From Batkoa obscura (Eukaryota > Entomophthoromycota > Entomophthoromycetes > Entomophthorales > Batkoaceae), in assembly GCA_030770535.1 (NCBI GenBank), contig JASVEC010000006.1:806001-870000 (forward strand): a stretch of 64,000 nt of DNA, read 5' to 3'. The notes beneath the pieces were generated by a model. It was not told the DNA's origin and searched no databases. It saw nothing but the letters and a program-made list of their open reading frames with translations. Positions 49,165-64,000 of this stretch are shown here, in pieces. The position numbers and the translations under genes are program-made. The stretch's first letter is position 1; each line of letters starts with the position of its first letter.

Positions 49165-49837
49165 ATGTGCTTTCGTCAACTCATAAAATACAAACATATT
49201 AATTTAAGATTCCATTTATTGAAATTAAGTCAACCCACCTTTCAACATGCTATTTTATCCAAGCATGCAGTTTACTCAACTACTGTTACTCCATCTTCAC
49301 CCTTATCTCCTTTAGATAAACAAAACATTGCTATCCAAAGAGAATTACCTCAAATAAAAAACACACGAACCCAAACAATAGCCATTATTTTAGGAGGCAT
49401 TGCACTTTGGGCCACTGCTTTAAGTTTAGCTTTTAATTATCAAAAAAAGAATACATCCATAGTCAAAGCCACTTTATTTGCTGTCAAATATAATGAAAAC
49501 ACAAAACAGCTACTTGGTGAGGGTATTCAATTTGTAGATTATCCTTGGATTTCTGGAGATATTAATCATATGAAGGGAAACGTGGATTTTTCCTATTGGG
49601 TAAAAGGAAGTTATGGTAAGTTAAGTTTTTTAAATATGTGTTTTAATTTTAATTATAATAATTATAATGAAATTAATAAAATATTATTTAGGTAAACAAG
49701 CTAAAGTTTTATTTCAAAGTAAAAGAGTAAAAGGTATTTGGACACCAAGCTTATTTCAAATTGAAACGGAAGGTAAAGTAATTTCTTTATTACAAGAAAG
49801 TGATATTATCGAACAATTAGCTTCTATAGAAAAATAA
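49165..49837 (+). CDS. COA1: Cytochrome c oxidase assembly factor Coa1-like
   Basis: Two exons, donor at about 49617. A basic N-terminus suited to mitochondrial import is followed by one membrane segment (IAIILGGIALWATALSLAF). The Coa1 signature follows: FVDYPWISGDINHMKGNVDF, SYWVKGSYGK, then QAKVLFQSKRVKGIW. About 200 residues, ending LASIEK. Coa1 is an inner-membrane factor in early Cox1 maturation. The TIMM21/Coa1 family is loosely conserved, so the exact orthology is less sure than the family. Confidence 0.78.
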
Positions 49838-49927
49838 ATTTTTAGTTTTTTGATTCTTTTTGTAATAATAGCCAATTCATAAAGTTCCATATTTTAATAG
49901 CCTATTTGAAATAATAATATTAATAAT

Positions 49928-52900
49928 TTAATTTAATAATAATAATAATAATACCATCTCATCCAATCTATCGGATTTAAATGGAATTAAAGCTTCTTTT
50001 ATATCCAGTAATTGAAATTCAGTATTAAAAAAGTACACTTTTAACTCCTTTCTATTAAATTGTATTTTAAATACATTTGATAATATTAAAAATAATTCAT
50101 TATTCTAATATAAATAAAAAGTAAACATGAATAACATTGTTATTAAATTATAATATATTAATTGTTACCTTTTCAATTTTATTATTAAAATCTATTTCAT
50201 CTATATATATTTTATCATTGCTATCTTCATTGTTATCAAAATCTAATTCAATTTCATCTTCGTTGACATTTTTATTATTAGAACTCATTAGTTCTTCACA
50301 AAATTGAATTTTCTTTTTTAACTCATTATCATTATCAACCTCAATTATATCCCTTAATTTCACATCCCCTAAAAAAAAGCATCAGTAAACCAATCAAAAT
50401 CTAACAAATAACTAATAACACTCATTACCCTCTATAACCCACGAAAAAGTTTCCAATAACGTCCAAAAATACATTGCTATTATAATTGAATTTGTTTTAT
50501 ACTTGTCATCCAAATATTGAATTAAAATTGCAATTTCTTTTTTTTTTAAACAAACACTTATTAATTTTTCATAATATTGTTCAATATTCTGTAATTGATA
50601 TTTTATTGCCAAATTGAGTGCCATTTTGCTCCCCAATACTTTATCTTTACAATTTAAAACAATATTAGCTGCTTTAGAATATTCCTTGAATTTTAAATAA
50701 TTTTCCATAACTTTTAAATACTCTTCTTTTTCAATTAAATATTGGTTATATTTTTCATAAATAGTATCAGTTAACTTTTGTTTATTTATTAAATTATTAT
50801 TCTCAACTAATTTTAGTCCAATTTCAAATTCTTGGTTTTTTATTAAACATTGAATTGCTAATTCGATTTTACCCATATAAAGATATATTATAACGCCAAT
50901 TAATGTACTTTCATTATTATCATTATTATTGTTATTACTCATCTCACTCGCTACCTTTTCCATCATTTGATAATAACTTTCATTCCCTAATAATGGAGAT
51001 AAAGATAATAATAATAAGGATTTAATTATACTATGATTTTCACTATTATTATTAAATTGATTAAAACACGAGATTAATTCTCCATTTAATAATTGATTTA
51101 ATATCAATTTATTATTATTATTATTATCATTACTATTATTATTTGAATTCTCTCTTCTATTCTCTATCCTAGATAATACCGTGCTTAAATTATTATTTTG
51201 TTCTTTAATATTAGTAACTTGATGTTTCTTATTATTATCATTAATTATTTCAATTGTAGTATCAATATGACTATATTTGATCTTTTTATTTTGATTGTGA
51301 CGTATATTAACTTCCTCACTCATTTTACTCTTATCTTCCGCTTTTATATTTAACTTTTTAAACCTATTCACTTTCTCTTTCCAACAATTAAAATCCCAAA
51401 GCAATAATTTACAATCATTAAAGCCTGATATAATTAATTTATTATTAATCCATATACCACAATTCACTGGCTTTAAGTAATCCAACAGTAAGACGGATAT
51501 TAAATTTATATTGTTTTCAATTTGATAAACTAAACTAGTACCATCAATACTAGTACTTAATAAAAAATTCGTTTTAAATTGTAAACTGGTAATCTTAGAT
51601 TTTTGTTTTTGTAAGATGAAATCATACTCGTTATGAACTTTGTTTCGTTCCGTTTGTATCCTAATTTTATTCAGCTTAGTTCTAATGATTCATTAATAAA
51701 AACTATACAACTTACATTTTAAATCTATCACAATTAATCAAAATTATACTGCCATTATCAAAACCAATTCCCAACACTGTAAACTCTTCATTTTCCGTAA
51801 TAGCCAAAACTGGAGAACAAATATTCATAAAGGAATAGATTAAACAATAATTTTTAGTTAAATAAATATTCATTTTTCCATTAGAATAACCTAGTATGAA
51901 ATAATTTCCATTATTTACAAATTGAAATTGAGTGAGCTGTATATTTTCTTCATTATTTATCTAATAACGATTATCAATTAAATTTAAATTATAAACTACA
52001 ACTTATGTTAGATTTACCTTCAACATATTTGTTAATGAATTGGATATAATAATTGAAATATCATTTAAATGATAAAACAATAAATTCCCACTTTTATATA
52101 AGACTGCTATTACATTAAATTCACTTTCATCTTCCTTACTATTATTCTTAATCCCCATTTTATCTTCTTCCAATAGTAATAATTCCAAATTATCCAAATC
52201 ATTTAATTGACCAATCCATTTTAATTTAATAGTTTGAATTTGTTCAATTAAATTATTATTGGTACTATTATTATTTATAATAATATTATTATTATTATTA
52301 ATATTATTATTATTAATACTTTTATTTAACATTTTGATTTTTTGATTTCTTATATTCAACTTTCCAATTTGGCCATTATTACATACAAACAATAATTGGT
52401 TTTCTATTTCAGGATGGAATTGAATCTAAGTTAAAATTAAAATAACAAATCATTATTATGTTTATTATTATTATATTAACTAATAATAAACTTACCTTAT
52501 TAACTGAATGATGAATATTATTCCAAATACTAAAAATCACTTCTAACTTCTTCTGCTTTCCATCTAATTTTAAAATTTTAATTTTATCTTCATTATTAGC
52601 AATAGCAACTAATGATTTATCCCATTGAGCAATCGAAACATTTGAAATTGGGGAATTTAAAGTGTCAGTACTTTTTTTAATTTTGTAACTTTTTAAATCC
52701 CAGCAAATAATTTTACGATCTAATGAATATGTAATTATAGATTGTTGATGTTGATTAATTAATATTGAAAATAAACTTCGTTTATGACCATCTTCTTTTT
52801 TATTCTGAATATTAATAATTTTATTTGTTATTACTTTCCATAAGTTTAATTTACCACTACAAAAATGAAATGAATAACTTCAGTTTTTATTATATCATAT

Positions 52901-54089
52901 TTCTTTAATACAAACTTACTTATTGTTCGCTACAATCAATTGTAACTCCTTCTGATTTAATACATCAAATGTAATAAACCCTTCATCTTTGTATTTTTTT
53001 TTATCCAACTTTAAACTTAATATATTATTACTTTCTTTCTTATTTAAATTATTAAATACAATATAATATTGATCCAATGAACATGATATCAATATTGGAA
53101 ATTCTTTATTTACTATTTCTATGTTATATTATATTATATTATATTGTATTATATTATATTATTATAAATTACTATTATTAGTTATTAATTATTAATATTA
53201 TATTATTAAACCTACCATTAACCACCAATTGAATTTTTAATATTTCCAAACTATGCTGATTTAATGTAAATAAAACATTGATCTCCAATTCAATATCAAC
53301 TTTTGCAATCAATATAGTACCATCTTTATATCTTGAAAACACTATTAATTTTACTTAATAAATACCAATAATACTTACCCAATTGCCAAATAACATTCCT
53401 TATTAAATAGTATACTATCAAAGCAAGTAATTTGTCCTTTTTTAATTTGATATTTTTTAATTTTTTTACTTATTAAATTATAAAAAATTAAATTCCCAGT
53501 TTTATCCCCTAAAATAAAGTAAGATAAAATAATTAATAAATAGGACTTGGTTATAATTTGAATCTTTTTTTCCTTACCACATACAATAACCTCTTTTAAT
53601 CTAATCCAACATACTGCCATAACATCTTTCTATACCAATTAAAAAACTTAAAAACTTTCATTCATCATCAAAAAATTCCTCTCTCCTCAAACTTACCTTA
53701 AACCAAGAAAACTCGGCCATCATTTGGCCTCTATCTGCCCCCCTCCCGCCTTTCCAAACTTTAACTTGACCATTCGCACCTCCGGTCAGAAATCGGCTAA
53801 CTCTTTCCCTCTCCCCTTCCCTCTCATTTGTACTATTCTCTAAAATTTCTAAACAAAAACTAGTCACTCTAGGGTAATGACAATCAATATTGAAGATTAA
53901 CTCAAAGGTTGTACAATCGAGGCAATAAATCCCATTTTTACTACAATAATAATACAATTGTGAATTTGGATCGAGGCCAAATAGATTGCTATTGTACCAG
54001 TTAGGAGATTGGTAAATACCATGGAGGTTATTGGATTCTTGAGATTTCGAGTGTTGAATTATTTCATTGAATTGAAGCGTATCATCCAT
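49928..54089 (-). CDS. Gemin5-like WD40 protein, about ten introns
   Basis: Begins MDDTLQFNEIIQHS with a QSPNWYNSNLFGLD stretch like the Gemin5 N-terminus (SPNWY...LFGF). Many WD40-type blades follow (RFLTGGANGQVKVW, IIFSIW-type strands, GIWINNKLIISGFNDCKLLL). Asn-rich disordered inserts precede a helical, TPR-like module (YLYMGKIELAIQCLIKNQEF, KEEYLKVMENYLKFKEYSKA). That last module resembles the Gemin5 dimerisation domain (LL...Y.EAI.IA...L). The final exon ends VLLLLLLN. Gemin5 binds snRNA in the SMN complex. The family call rests on pattern memory; another WD40-TPR scaffold is possible. A TTATA-type microsatellite near 53118-53165 lies in an intron. Stops of this gene and COA1 are 90 bp apart. 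Confidence 0.55.
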
Positions 54090-54354
54090 TGAATATATTA
54101 CTCTCTTTTATTATAAATTTGTCAAATAAAAACAAGAAATAAACTTAGTTTTTGGACAATAAATTGAGTTTTTTTGATGTTGTCATTTTCTAATTCAATA
54201 ATTTCTTAGTTGAAAATATCAACTTTTTAGTTCGACCAATCAAATTTCGTCTCTATATTATCAATAATCTGCAATTCATTTTTTAACCTTTTGAATTTGG
54301 ATAATTCATTTTTCTCCCTTATTACCATCAACCACCACCTAACAACGTACCACA

Positions 54355-54982
54355 ATGGTCCACCCAAACGAGCTGTTATTCCGCGAAGGTCTTGAGATCA
54401 TCTTTAATTTATGGGAATCCTTAAAACTTGCTATAAGAAATGAGTGGGGAGGCCCCGATTCTAAAGAAAAAAGGGATTGGATGTTAGATATTATAGTGGC
54501 TGAATTTCGTACAAGTAAAGTTTATTTAGATCGAGTATTTTAGTGAATTGTTATTAATGAAAGGAAAATTTTAACTAACTAGAGGGTAAACGTATAGAAG
54601 TATTTGATATTGAAGATATCTTAACTCAAATAATGAGTGATGAATTTGAAACCATTTTAGAAGATGATTCCGCATATATTGTAAGTTTTTATATTGTTCG
54701 ATCAAGTCCAATCACCAAAACAACTCCAAACTTCTAAATACTTTTTATTTTTGTATTCTAATTTACTTTACTTTCATTGATTTAATCTTTTATTTCCCTA
54801 AGGTTTCCAAAGACATCTTTAAATTATATGGTCAAATAGTGAAGTCAGATCTCTCCTTTTTAACCCGGTTAAGAGAAATCCAACAAATTCGAGGCAATAG
54901 TAGTGCTAATATATTACCAAATAGTATGGAAGATGGACAAGATTCTACTGATGAAGAAGACGATGATGAAGAAGGTATGTAA
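54355..54982 (+). CDS. TSR2: Pre-rRNA processing protein Tsr2
   Basis: Three exons. The first holds NELLFREGLEIIFNLWESLK and the family's WGG signature (NEWGGPDS). The junction EFRT-KGKRIEVFDIEDILTQ requires a short intron ending CTAACTAG. The last exon has a helical part and an acidic tail DSTDEEDDDEEGM. Tsr2 is the chaperone that releases eS26 to pre-40S ribosomes. Reading straight through gives a stop at 54980-54982. GTATGT there could alternatively be a donor, but the next gene ends only 68 bp further on. Confidence 0.85.
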
Positions 54983-55050
54983 AAAAATTGATAGAATGAT
55001 ATAGATATAGGGGATTCTATGAAAAGCGGTCGATGGAGTTTTTTTATAGT

Positions 55051-56274
55051 TCATTTTTTTAATAAAATATCAAGTTCACTTTGGTTTTGGTGGATTTTTG
55101 TTGTTGATTTTGAATGATACAGTTTAGTGCTATACGTTTGGATCGAGGTTAATAAACTTTTTTCTTGATTTATTAAATCGATTAATTCACTTTGAAATTG
55201 AATTGTTTTTTGTAACTGATTTCAATCATGTTAGTTATTAGTTTGATTTATTATATAACTATTATTACTTTTGTTTGTTTTTCATATTTTAATTGATTTT
55301 TATTTACATCTCGGACCCACTGCTTTATTTGATTTGTAAATGTAGCTAGTATTAATTAGTATCTTATTTGTTGATAAGGGTGATTTTAATTACCTTTATC
55401 AAATTTGCAATCTTTAATAGCCAATTTGTTAGAAATGGGATTAAAATTAGTAGCTAATTGCTGATAATAAGATAGATAGTTTTTATAATTAAGTTGGTTG
55501 AAAGTGGTAAATTGTTCCTAAATTGAAATTAAAATAGAGATATAATCAATAGAATATAAAACTACCATCTCCTTCAAAACATCATTTTCTTTCTCCTCTT
55601 CTTTTTTAATCTCAATTTCATTCTCCAAACTCAAACTTTCCAACTGTAATTCCCTTAATCTATTCACCTCATTTTCATATTGAATCTATAAAAAATTACA
55701 TTTTAATCGTAATAAATTAATCCAATAATTTTCACTACCTTTATTCCCTCTCTTTGTTTTTGGAAATTCTTTTCTGTTATCAAGTTCAAGTATTCACTTT
55801 GAAGATAAAGCAATTTGGCTTTTAATTCTTCTTCTTCATTGGTTATAAAAGACTAGAAATTTAGTGGTATTAATTATTGTTAATTGTTTTGTTTTTAAAA
55901 TCGAATGTCTTGCTTTTAACTTACACTTTCATTAGCTTGTTGCTGTTGTTTAGGTACTTTTTCTTCTTTTTATAATTAATTAAAATCATTTTATTCAAAA
56001 CAATCAATAGAATGCCCATACCTTTTTTCAATCCATTGTCTTTTTTTTCAAATTTCAATTGTACAGTTTTATCTTTAATATTATTTTCATTGCTATTCAA
56101 TTTAACTAAAGGTTTCATTAGTCTTTTTCATTACATTTCAATTTTCATAACTTTACTTTTCTTCATCGAATTACTTGATAATGTAGAACTACTTCTTTGT
56201 TGTATCAATGTCTCCTCTCTTTCTTTCTTGACACCAATTATTTGATTTTTACTACCACTACCTTTTCTATCCAT
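55051..56274 (-). CDS. Coiled-coil protein, possibly HAUS8-like augmin subunit
   Basis: Eight exons can be chained with the frame kept: MDRKGSGSKNQIIGVKKE (basic, disordered), TVQLKFEKKDNGLKK, then SFITNEEEELKAKLLYLQSE and TEKNFQKQREGIK. Next come long coiled-coil pieces (YENEVNRLRELQLESLSLEN), LATNFNPISNKLAIKDCKFD, a small exon FTNQIKQWVRD and LQKTIQFQSELIDLINQEKS, ending ELDILLKK. A basic N-terminus, an LLYLQ..YL helix, and a short N..I..KLAIK-like box before the last coiled coil recall HAUS8/Hice1, the microtubule-binding augmin subunit. That is a weak-to-moderate similarity. The gene structure itself is well supported by seven consistent introns. Confidence 0.5.
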
Positions 56275-56416
56275 AATAAAAAAACAAGCAAAAAAAAACG
56301 TAAAAAAACAAAACTTAAAACTTAAAACTTAAAACTTAAAATTGTTCAAAACCTGAGTAAAAAAATACTACTAATATTTATTCACTTATAATTTAACTTG
56401 TTATATTTTATTTTAT

Positions 56417-60636
<4,220 letters not shown>

Positions 60637-61443
60637 ATTGAATAAAAAGGTTACAATTAAAAAAATTGTATTGATAATATGGGAATTTGATCAGTATTCT
60701 GATTGGTTAGAAACAATGGGATTCGCGTAGTTGGCTTATTCAATCAAATTGGCTATGATCTTTTGATTAGCTTTAATTGGTAAATTGATAAAATCACGCA
60801 AAATTTTATTTGATAATGAGTTAGCAATTATTATTTTATATTATCAATGTTTTTATAGTTTGACTTATATTGGTTATGTGTTGAAGTTTATAACAATTAT
60901 TTTCTTGATAACTTAATAACTATATATATTTAAGTATACAAATATATTGATTTTTAGCATTTATTAAATTATAACTTCATTATATTATTATGATTATTTT
61001 AAACTTTAATCTCAATTTAGAAATATTTTTATTTTCACTGTTTTATTTATTTTTTAACATTTAAAAAATGAGCAATTTGCTGATGATTTTTTATAGACAT
61101 TATTATATAAAATATCTTGTAAAGTTAGTGTTGATACCAGAATTAAATTTAAGTTTATGATAATACTGTATATATTATAAAGGTTTTAAGGTTTTTAAGC
61201 TTAATAACATATTAATTTATAAGTTGATATAAAGTTTTAAAAAATTTTAAACAAGTATAAAAAGAATAATGTATTTTGAACTGAGTTAACTAAATTAATA
61301 TACCATAGCAAAGTTTAAAGACAGTTTATTTTAAAAAATAAATAAATAAATCTTTAATAAAAAAAATAAAAATAAAAATATAATTAATTTTATAGTTTTT
61401 ATAAATATAAAATATGTTAATTTTGTTATTTACATTTAATATA
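60637..61443. other. Spacer upstream of SPT16
   Basis: AT-rich; must contain the SPT16 promoter; nothing recognised. Confidence 0.4.
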
Positions 61444-61544
61444 TGGGGGTGTTTTTTTTGGTTTCATTATTTTTTCCATTTTTTAAGCACTATTTGAGCA
61501 GAAAGATTGTTAGTAAAATTCTTAAACAAAAAAATACATCCCCA
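61444..61544 (+). mobile_element. MITE copy 5 (reference copy)
   Basis: TGGGGGTGTTTTTTTTGG to ACATCCCCA, flanked by TA. The first 45 bases follow the left end of the 2.8-kb transposon, including GGTTTCATT and CCATTTTTTAA. Probably the least decayed copy. Confidence 0.9.
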
Positions 61545-62184
61545 TATATATTGTCAAAATTGACAATAATTTTAATATTAATTCTTTATTTTTTAAAATA
61601 AAATTTCAACTATAATAAACAATTAATTAAAAAAATAAATAATAAAAGCATATTTTTTTAAAAATTATAAACATTTATATAATTATATTAATTAAAAAAG
61701 TATTATATTATATAAATTTTAAATAAATCAAATGATATTTCATTTTATTTTATTAAAATGCTAAGTATTTGCAAAATACTTATTTTTAAAATAAATAACT
61801 TAAGATTATAAATAGCTTATAACTATCATTTAATAAAATCATATAGCAGATTAACATTATTAACTTATTAACCAAACTTTTATCTTATAAAATATATGAA
61901 TCAAAAGTGTTATTATTTATTAATTAATAAAGCATTATCAAAAAATTTCTTTATATAGCATTCAAATAACTTATCTTAAAAGAGTCAAATAAACAGCTTT
62001 TATTACTATCATATTTTTTGAAAGTAATTAAGCTATACCACATTTAATATTATTTTTTAAATTATGTTCGAAAATATCTTTTATATTTTTCATCTTTTGT
62101 ATTCTAATATTAAGTGCTTTCTATTTAACTTTTTAAATTTATAGACACTGTTTTGAAAATAATATGTCAGCTTTAATTTACATA
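61545..62184. other. Spacer between two MITEs, nothing recognised
   Basis: AT-rich sequence without coding or repeat signal. Confidence 0.4.
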
Positions 62185-62280
62185 AGAGGATGTTTTTTTG
62201 GCTTCATTACTTTTTTCATTTTTTAAGCGCTATTTGAATGGAAAGATTGTTAGTAGAATTCTTAAAAAAATACATCCCAA
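62185..62280 (+). mobile_element. MITE copy 6
   Basis: AGAGGATGTTTTTTTGG to ACATCCCAA, flanked by TA. The interior matches copy 5 with a few differences (AAGCGCTATTTGAATGG). Confidence 0.85.
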
Positions 62281-62457
62281 TAATATTTTTAAAAAAGTAA
62301 ATATTGATTTAAACCTAACTTTATATCATTGAATAAATATTTGAACATAAAAAAAGAAAAAGTTTGCATGTTTTAAAAATGACATAAACAAGCTTAGTGA
62401 TATTTATTAATAAATTAAAATACATCGCAAAGTGGTAGATAAAAAAGCAGTCAGTTA

Positions 62458-63264
62458 CTAAAACTCCAACATTTCCCTCCCCATACAAGCAATTAACTTG
62501 TAGATAGTCTCTCTACCTGTTGGATCCGCCAACTCAAGTTTTTTCGACTTGATCATTCCCATTCCATCAACAGAGGGAATGGAACCAATAAGCTCTTTTA
62601 AATAAGCTTCCGTAACAGTAGAACAACAGAAATAGATATCATCTCCCACAAACTTCATCTCAAAAATTTTCATTTTTTTAAACTATTTTGTATTATAATG
62701 TTATTGAGCTGCTTCAATCATTGAATAAACCAATAAGGCATCTCTATCTAATCAAGCGATTGTTCATTGATGTTTCTCCCCATAAATTAACCATACAATT
62801 CGGTTACTATAATTTGTGCCTTTATATATGCTTCAGTTTCAGATTGTTGATGATCAATTTTAAATAATCCATAACTTGGTTTCATAAATATGTTATCAAT
62901 ATCTCCTAATAATGTGGCTTCATAAATCAATCGAGCTAAATCAGTTACAAATCTTTTACTTTGTGGTATATTTGAACTTTGATCATAATTTACTAACACA
63001 CCTCGTAGTTGATATAAGAGTCTTCTTTGGACAGTTACTAATTGATCGGAAGTTCTAAAAAAATTGACTGAAGAATCTTCTCTCCAGTGTAATCTTTAGG
63101 ATTAAACGTTGCGCTCCACCCTCAATAGCATTTGGAGGATTATAATTAAATATGTGTTTTATACCAGTTGTTTCTTGAATTTTTATGTTAAGAGTTTACT
63201 TTTCAACTATTTCAAATTTGGAGACATCGTATTGGAAACTTTCAGTTAGTGATCTATCTCGCAT
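62458..63264 (-). pseudogene. Decayed unrecognised gene
   Basis: Conceptual pieces in order on the minus strand: MRDRSLTESFQYDVSKFEIV, TTGIKHIFNYNPPNAIEGGA, NPKDYTGEKILQSIF, TVQRRLLYQLRGVLVNYDQS, then RFVTDLARLIYEATLLGDID and FMKPSYGLFKIDH. A further frame gives MKFVGDDIYFCCSTVTEAYL. A stop and at least two frame changes separate them, and no intron of the usual size repairs the joins. The pieces look protein-like (helical, few rare residues) but I recognise no family. It could instead be a live gene with atypical introns. Confidence 0.4.
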
Positions 63265-63577
63265 TTTTTGAGTTTTTAAAAAATTTAAAATATAGTTCAA
63301 GAATAAATCCCAGAATTAAAAAGTTGAAATTATTTTTTGGGGGTAAGTTTATTTTCAATCCCCAAAAATAGGATTGGAATTGGAATTGGAATCCCCGATT
63401 ACTATTGGTTGGATTGCTATTAAACTAACAAAAAAAGCATTAGTTTTTAATAGTAAAAATAAAATTATTTGTTTTTTTAAACTAATAGAAATTTTAATTT
63501 AATATTAATTTTTTATACTATAAAAAGACAATATAAACTTTGAACAGCTATTGAAAAAGAGATAGAGTTTTTTAACG

Positions 63578-64000
63578 ATGGTACATAAGAGTAAGTTTAT
63601 ATAAAAGATTTATCAGATATATGATTCTAAACTAAATTTACTTAGAAAACCCAAGTAAGCGTGTAACGACTCGTTTAAGAGCCAAGAACACTAAGAGAGC
63701 TGCTGAAAAAAAGCGTAAGGATAAAAAAGAAGCTAGAATTAATCCACAAAGTAAAAGTAAGTTTTAAAAATGTCCCATTAATACTATTATAACAACAGCT
63801 AACTCAATCTCTAGAGATCAAGAAGGATCCTGGAATTCCAAATTTATGGCCATTTAAAGAGAAGTTGATTCAAGAAATCGAAAAGAGTAAACAAGATAAA
63901 GAATCAGAACGAGCTGCTGCTAAAGAAAAACAAAAGAAAAATTCATTATTAAATATGGTTAATGAAGCTAACAAAAGAAGTGAAGCGTTCAATAAGCAAG
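63578..64000 (+). CDS. NUG1: Nucleostemin/Nug1-family GTPase, N-terminus only
   Basis: Three exons before the window ends. The first encodes only MVHK. The second gives NPSKRVTTRLRAKNTKRAAE and a long basic stretch. The third gives IKKDPGIPNLWPFKEKLIQE, the family signature KDPGIP...PFK.K, then a basic coiled coil with NMVNEANKRSEAFNKQ. The circularly permuted GTPase domain lies beyond the window. These nucleolar GTPases (Nug1, Grn1, GNL3) act in 60S subunit assembly and export; which subtype this is cannot be decided from the N-terminus. Confidence 0.85.

Overview
The window is strongly AT-rich eukaryotic nuclear DNA. Short spliceosomal introns (mostly 45-70 bp, donors close to GTAAGT, acceptors ending TAG) interrupt most genes. 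The gene set is fungal: a Rim15/Greatwall-type kinase, Gpi3/PIG-A, Dbp9, Spt16 and a bifunctional pseudouridine-catabolism enzyme. A FAXDC2-like family, a Gemin5-like protein and a possible HAUS8-like augmin subunit are unusual for yeasts. I infer an early-diverging, non-Dikarya fungus; the sequence does not settle the species. Introns were placed by eye, and product names come from recognised motifs, not from searches.

Layout. 1-6947: C-terminal part of a Rim15-like kinase (+), convergent with an Afg2-type AAA ATPase (-). 8146-9399: a solo pseudouridine-5'-phosphate glycosidase with an altered active-site motif (+), then a repeat-rich stretch with two MITEs and a gag fossil. 12722-14779: head-to-head mitoribosomal genes uS10m (-) and mS23 (+). 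15483-18026: glycosidase-kinase fusion (-). 18027-22347: decayed DNA with a DSC3-like pseudogene and a 498-bp foldback element. 22348-23217: FAXDC2-like hydroxylase A. 23401-26188: a DNA transposon with matching inverted ends, apparently the source of the window's ~100-bp MITE family. 26624-33974: dense housekeeping block (RPA3, PIG-A, Dbp9, SF3A2, uL4m). 34471-39661: two intact FAXDC2-like copies flanking a dead one, with a gene-conversion tract. 42558-43742: PY-motif arrestin. 44931-60636: dense block (EDC3, guanylate kinase, COA1, Gemin5-like, TSR2, HAUS8-like, SPT16). 60637-63264: MITEs and a decayed unrecognised gene. 63578-64000: N-terminus of a nucleostemin/Nug1 GTPase.

Functional themes. 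Several genes serve ribosome production in the nucleus or cytoplasm (Afg2, Dbp9, Tsr2, Nug1) or the mitochondrial ribosome (uS10m, mS23, uL4m). Others act in mRNA processing and decay (SF3A2, EDC3), chromatin and replication (Spt16, RPA3), and ER glycolipid or sterol/lipid chemistry (PIG-A, FAXDC2-like). Gene-dense blocks have intergenic gaps of about 70-300 bp, whereas the spacers between blocks carry essentially all the repeats.
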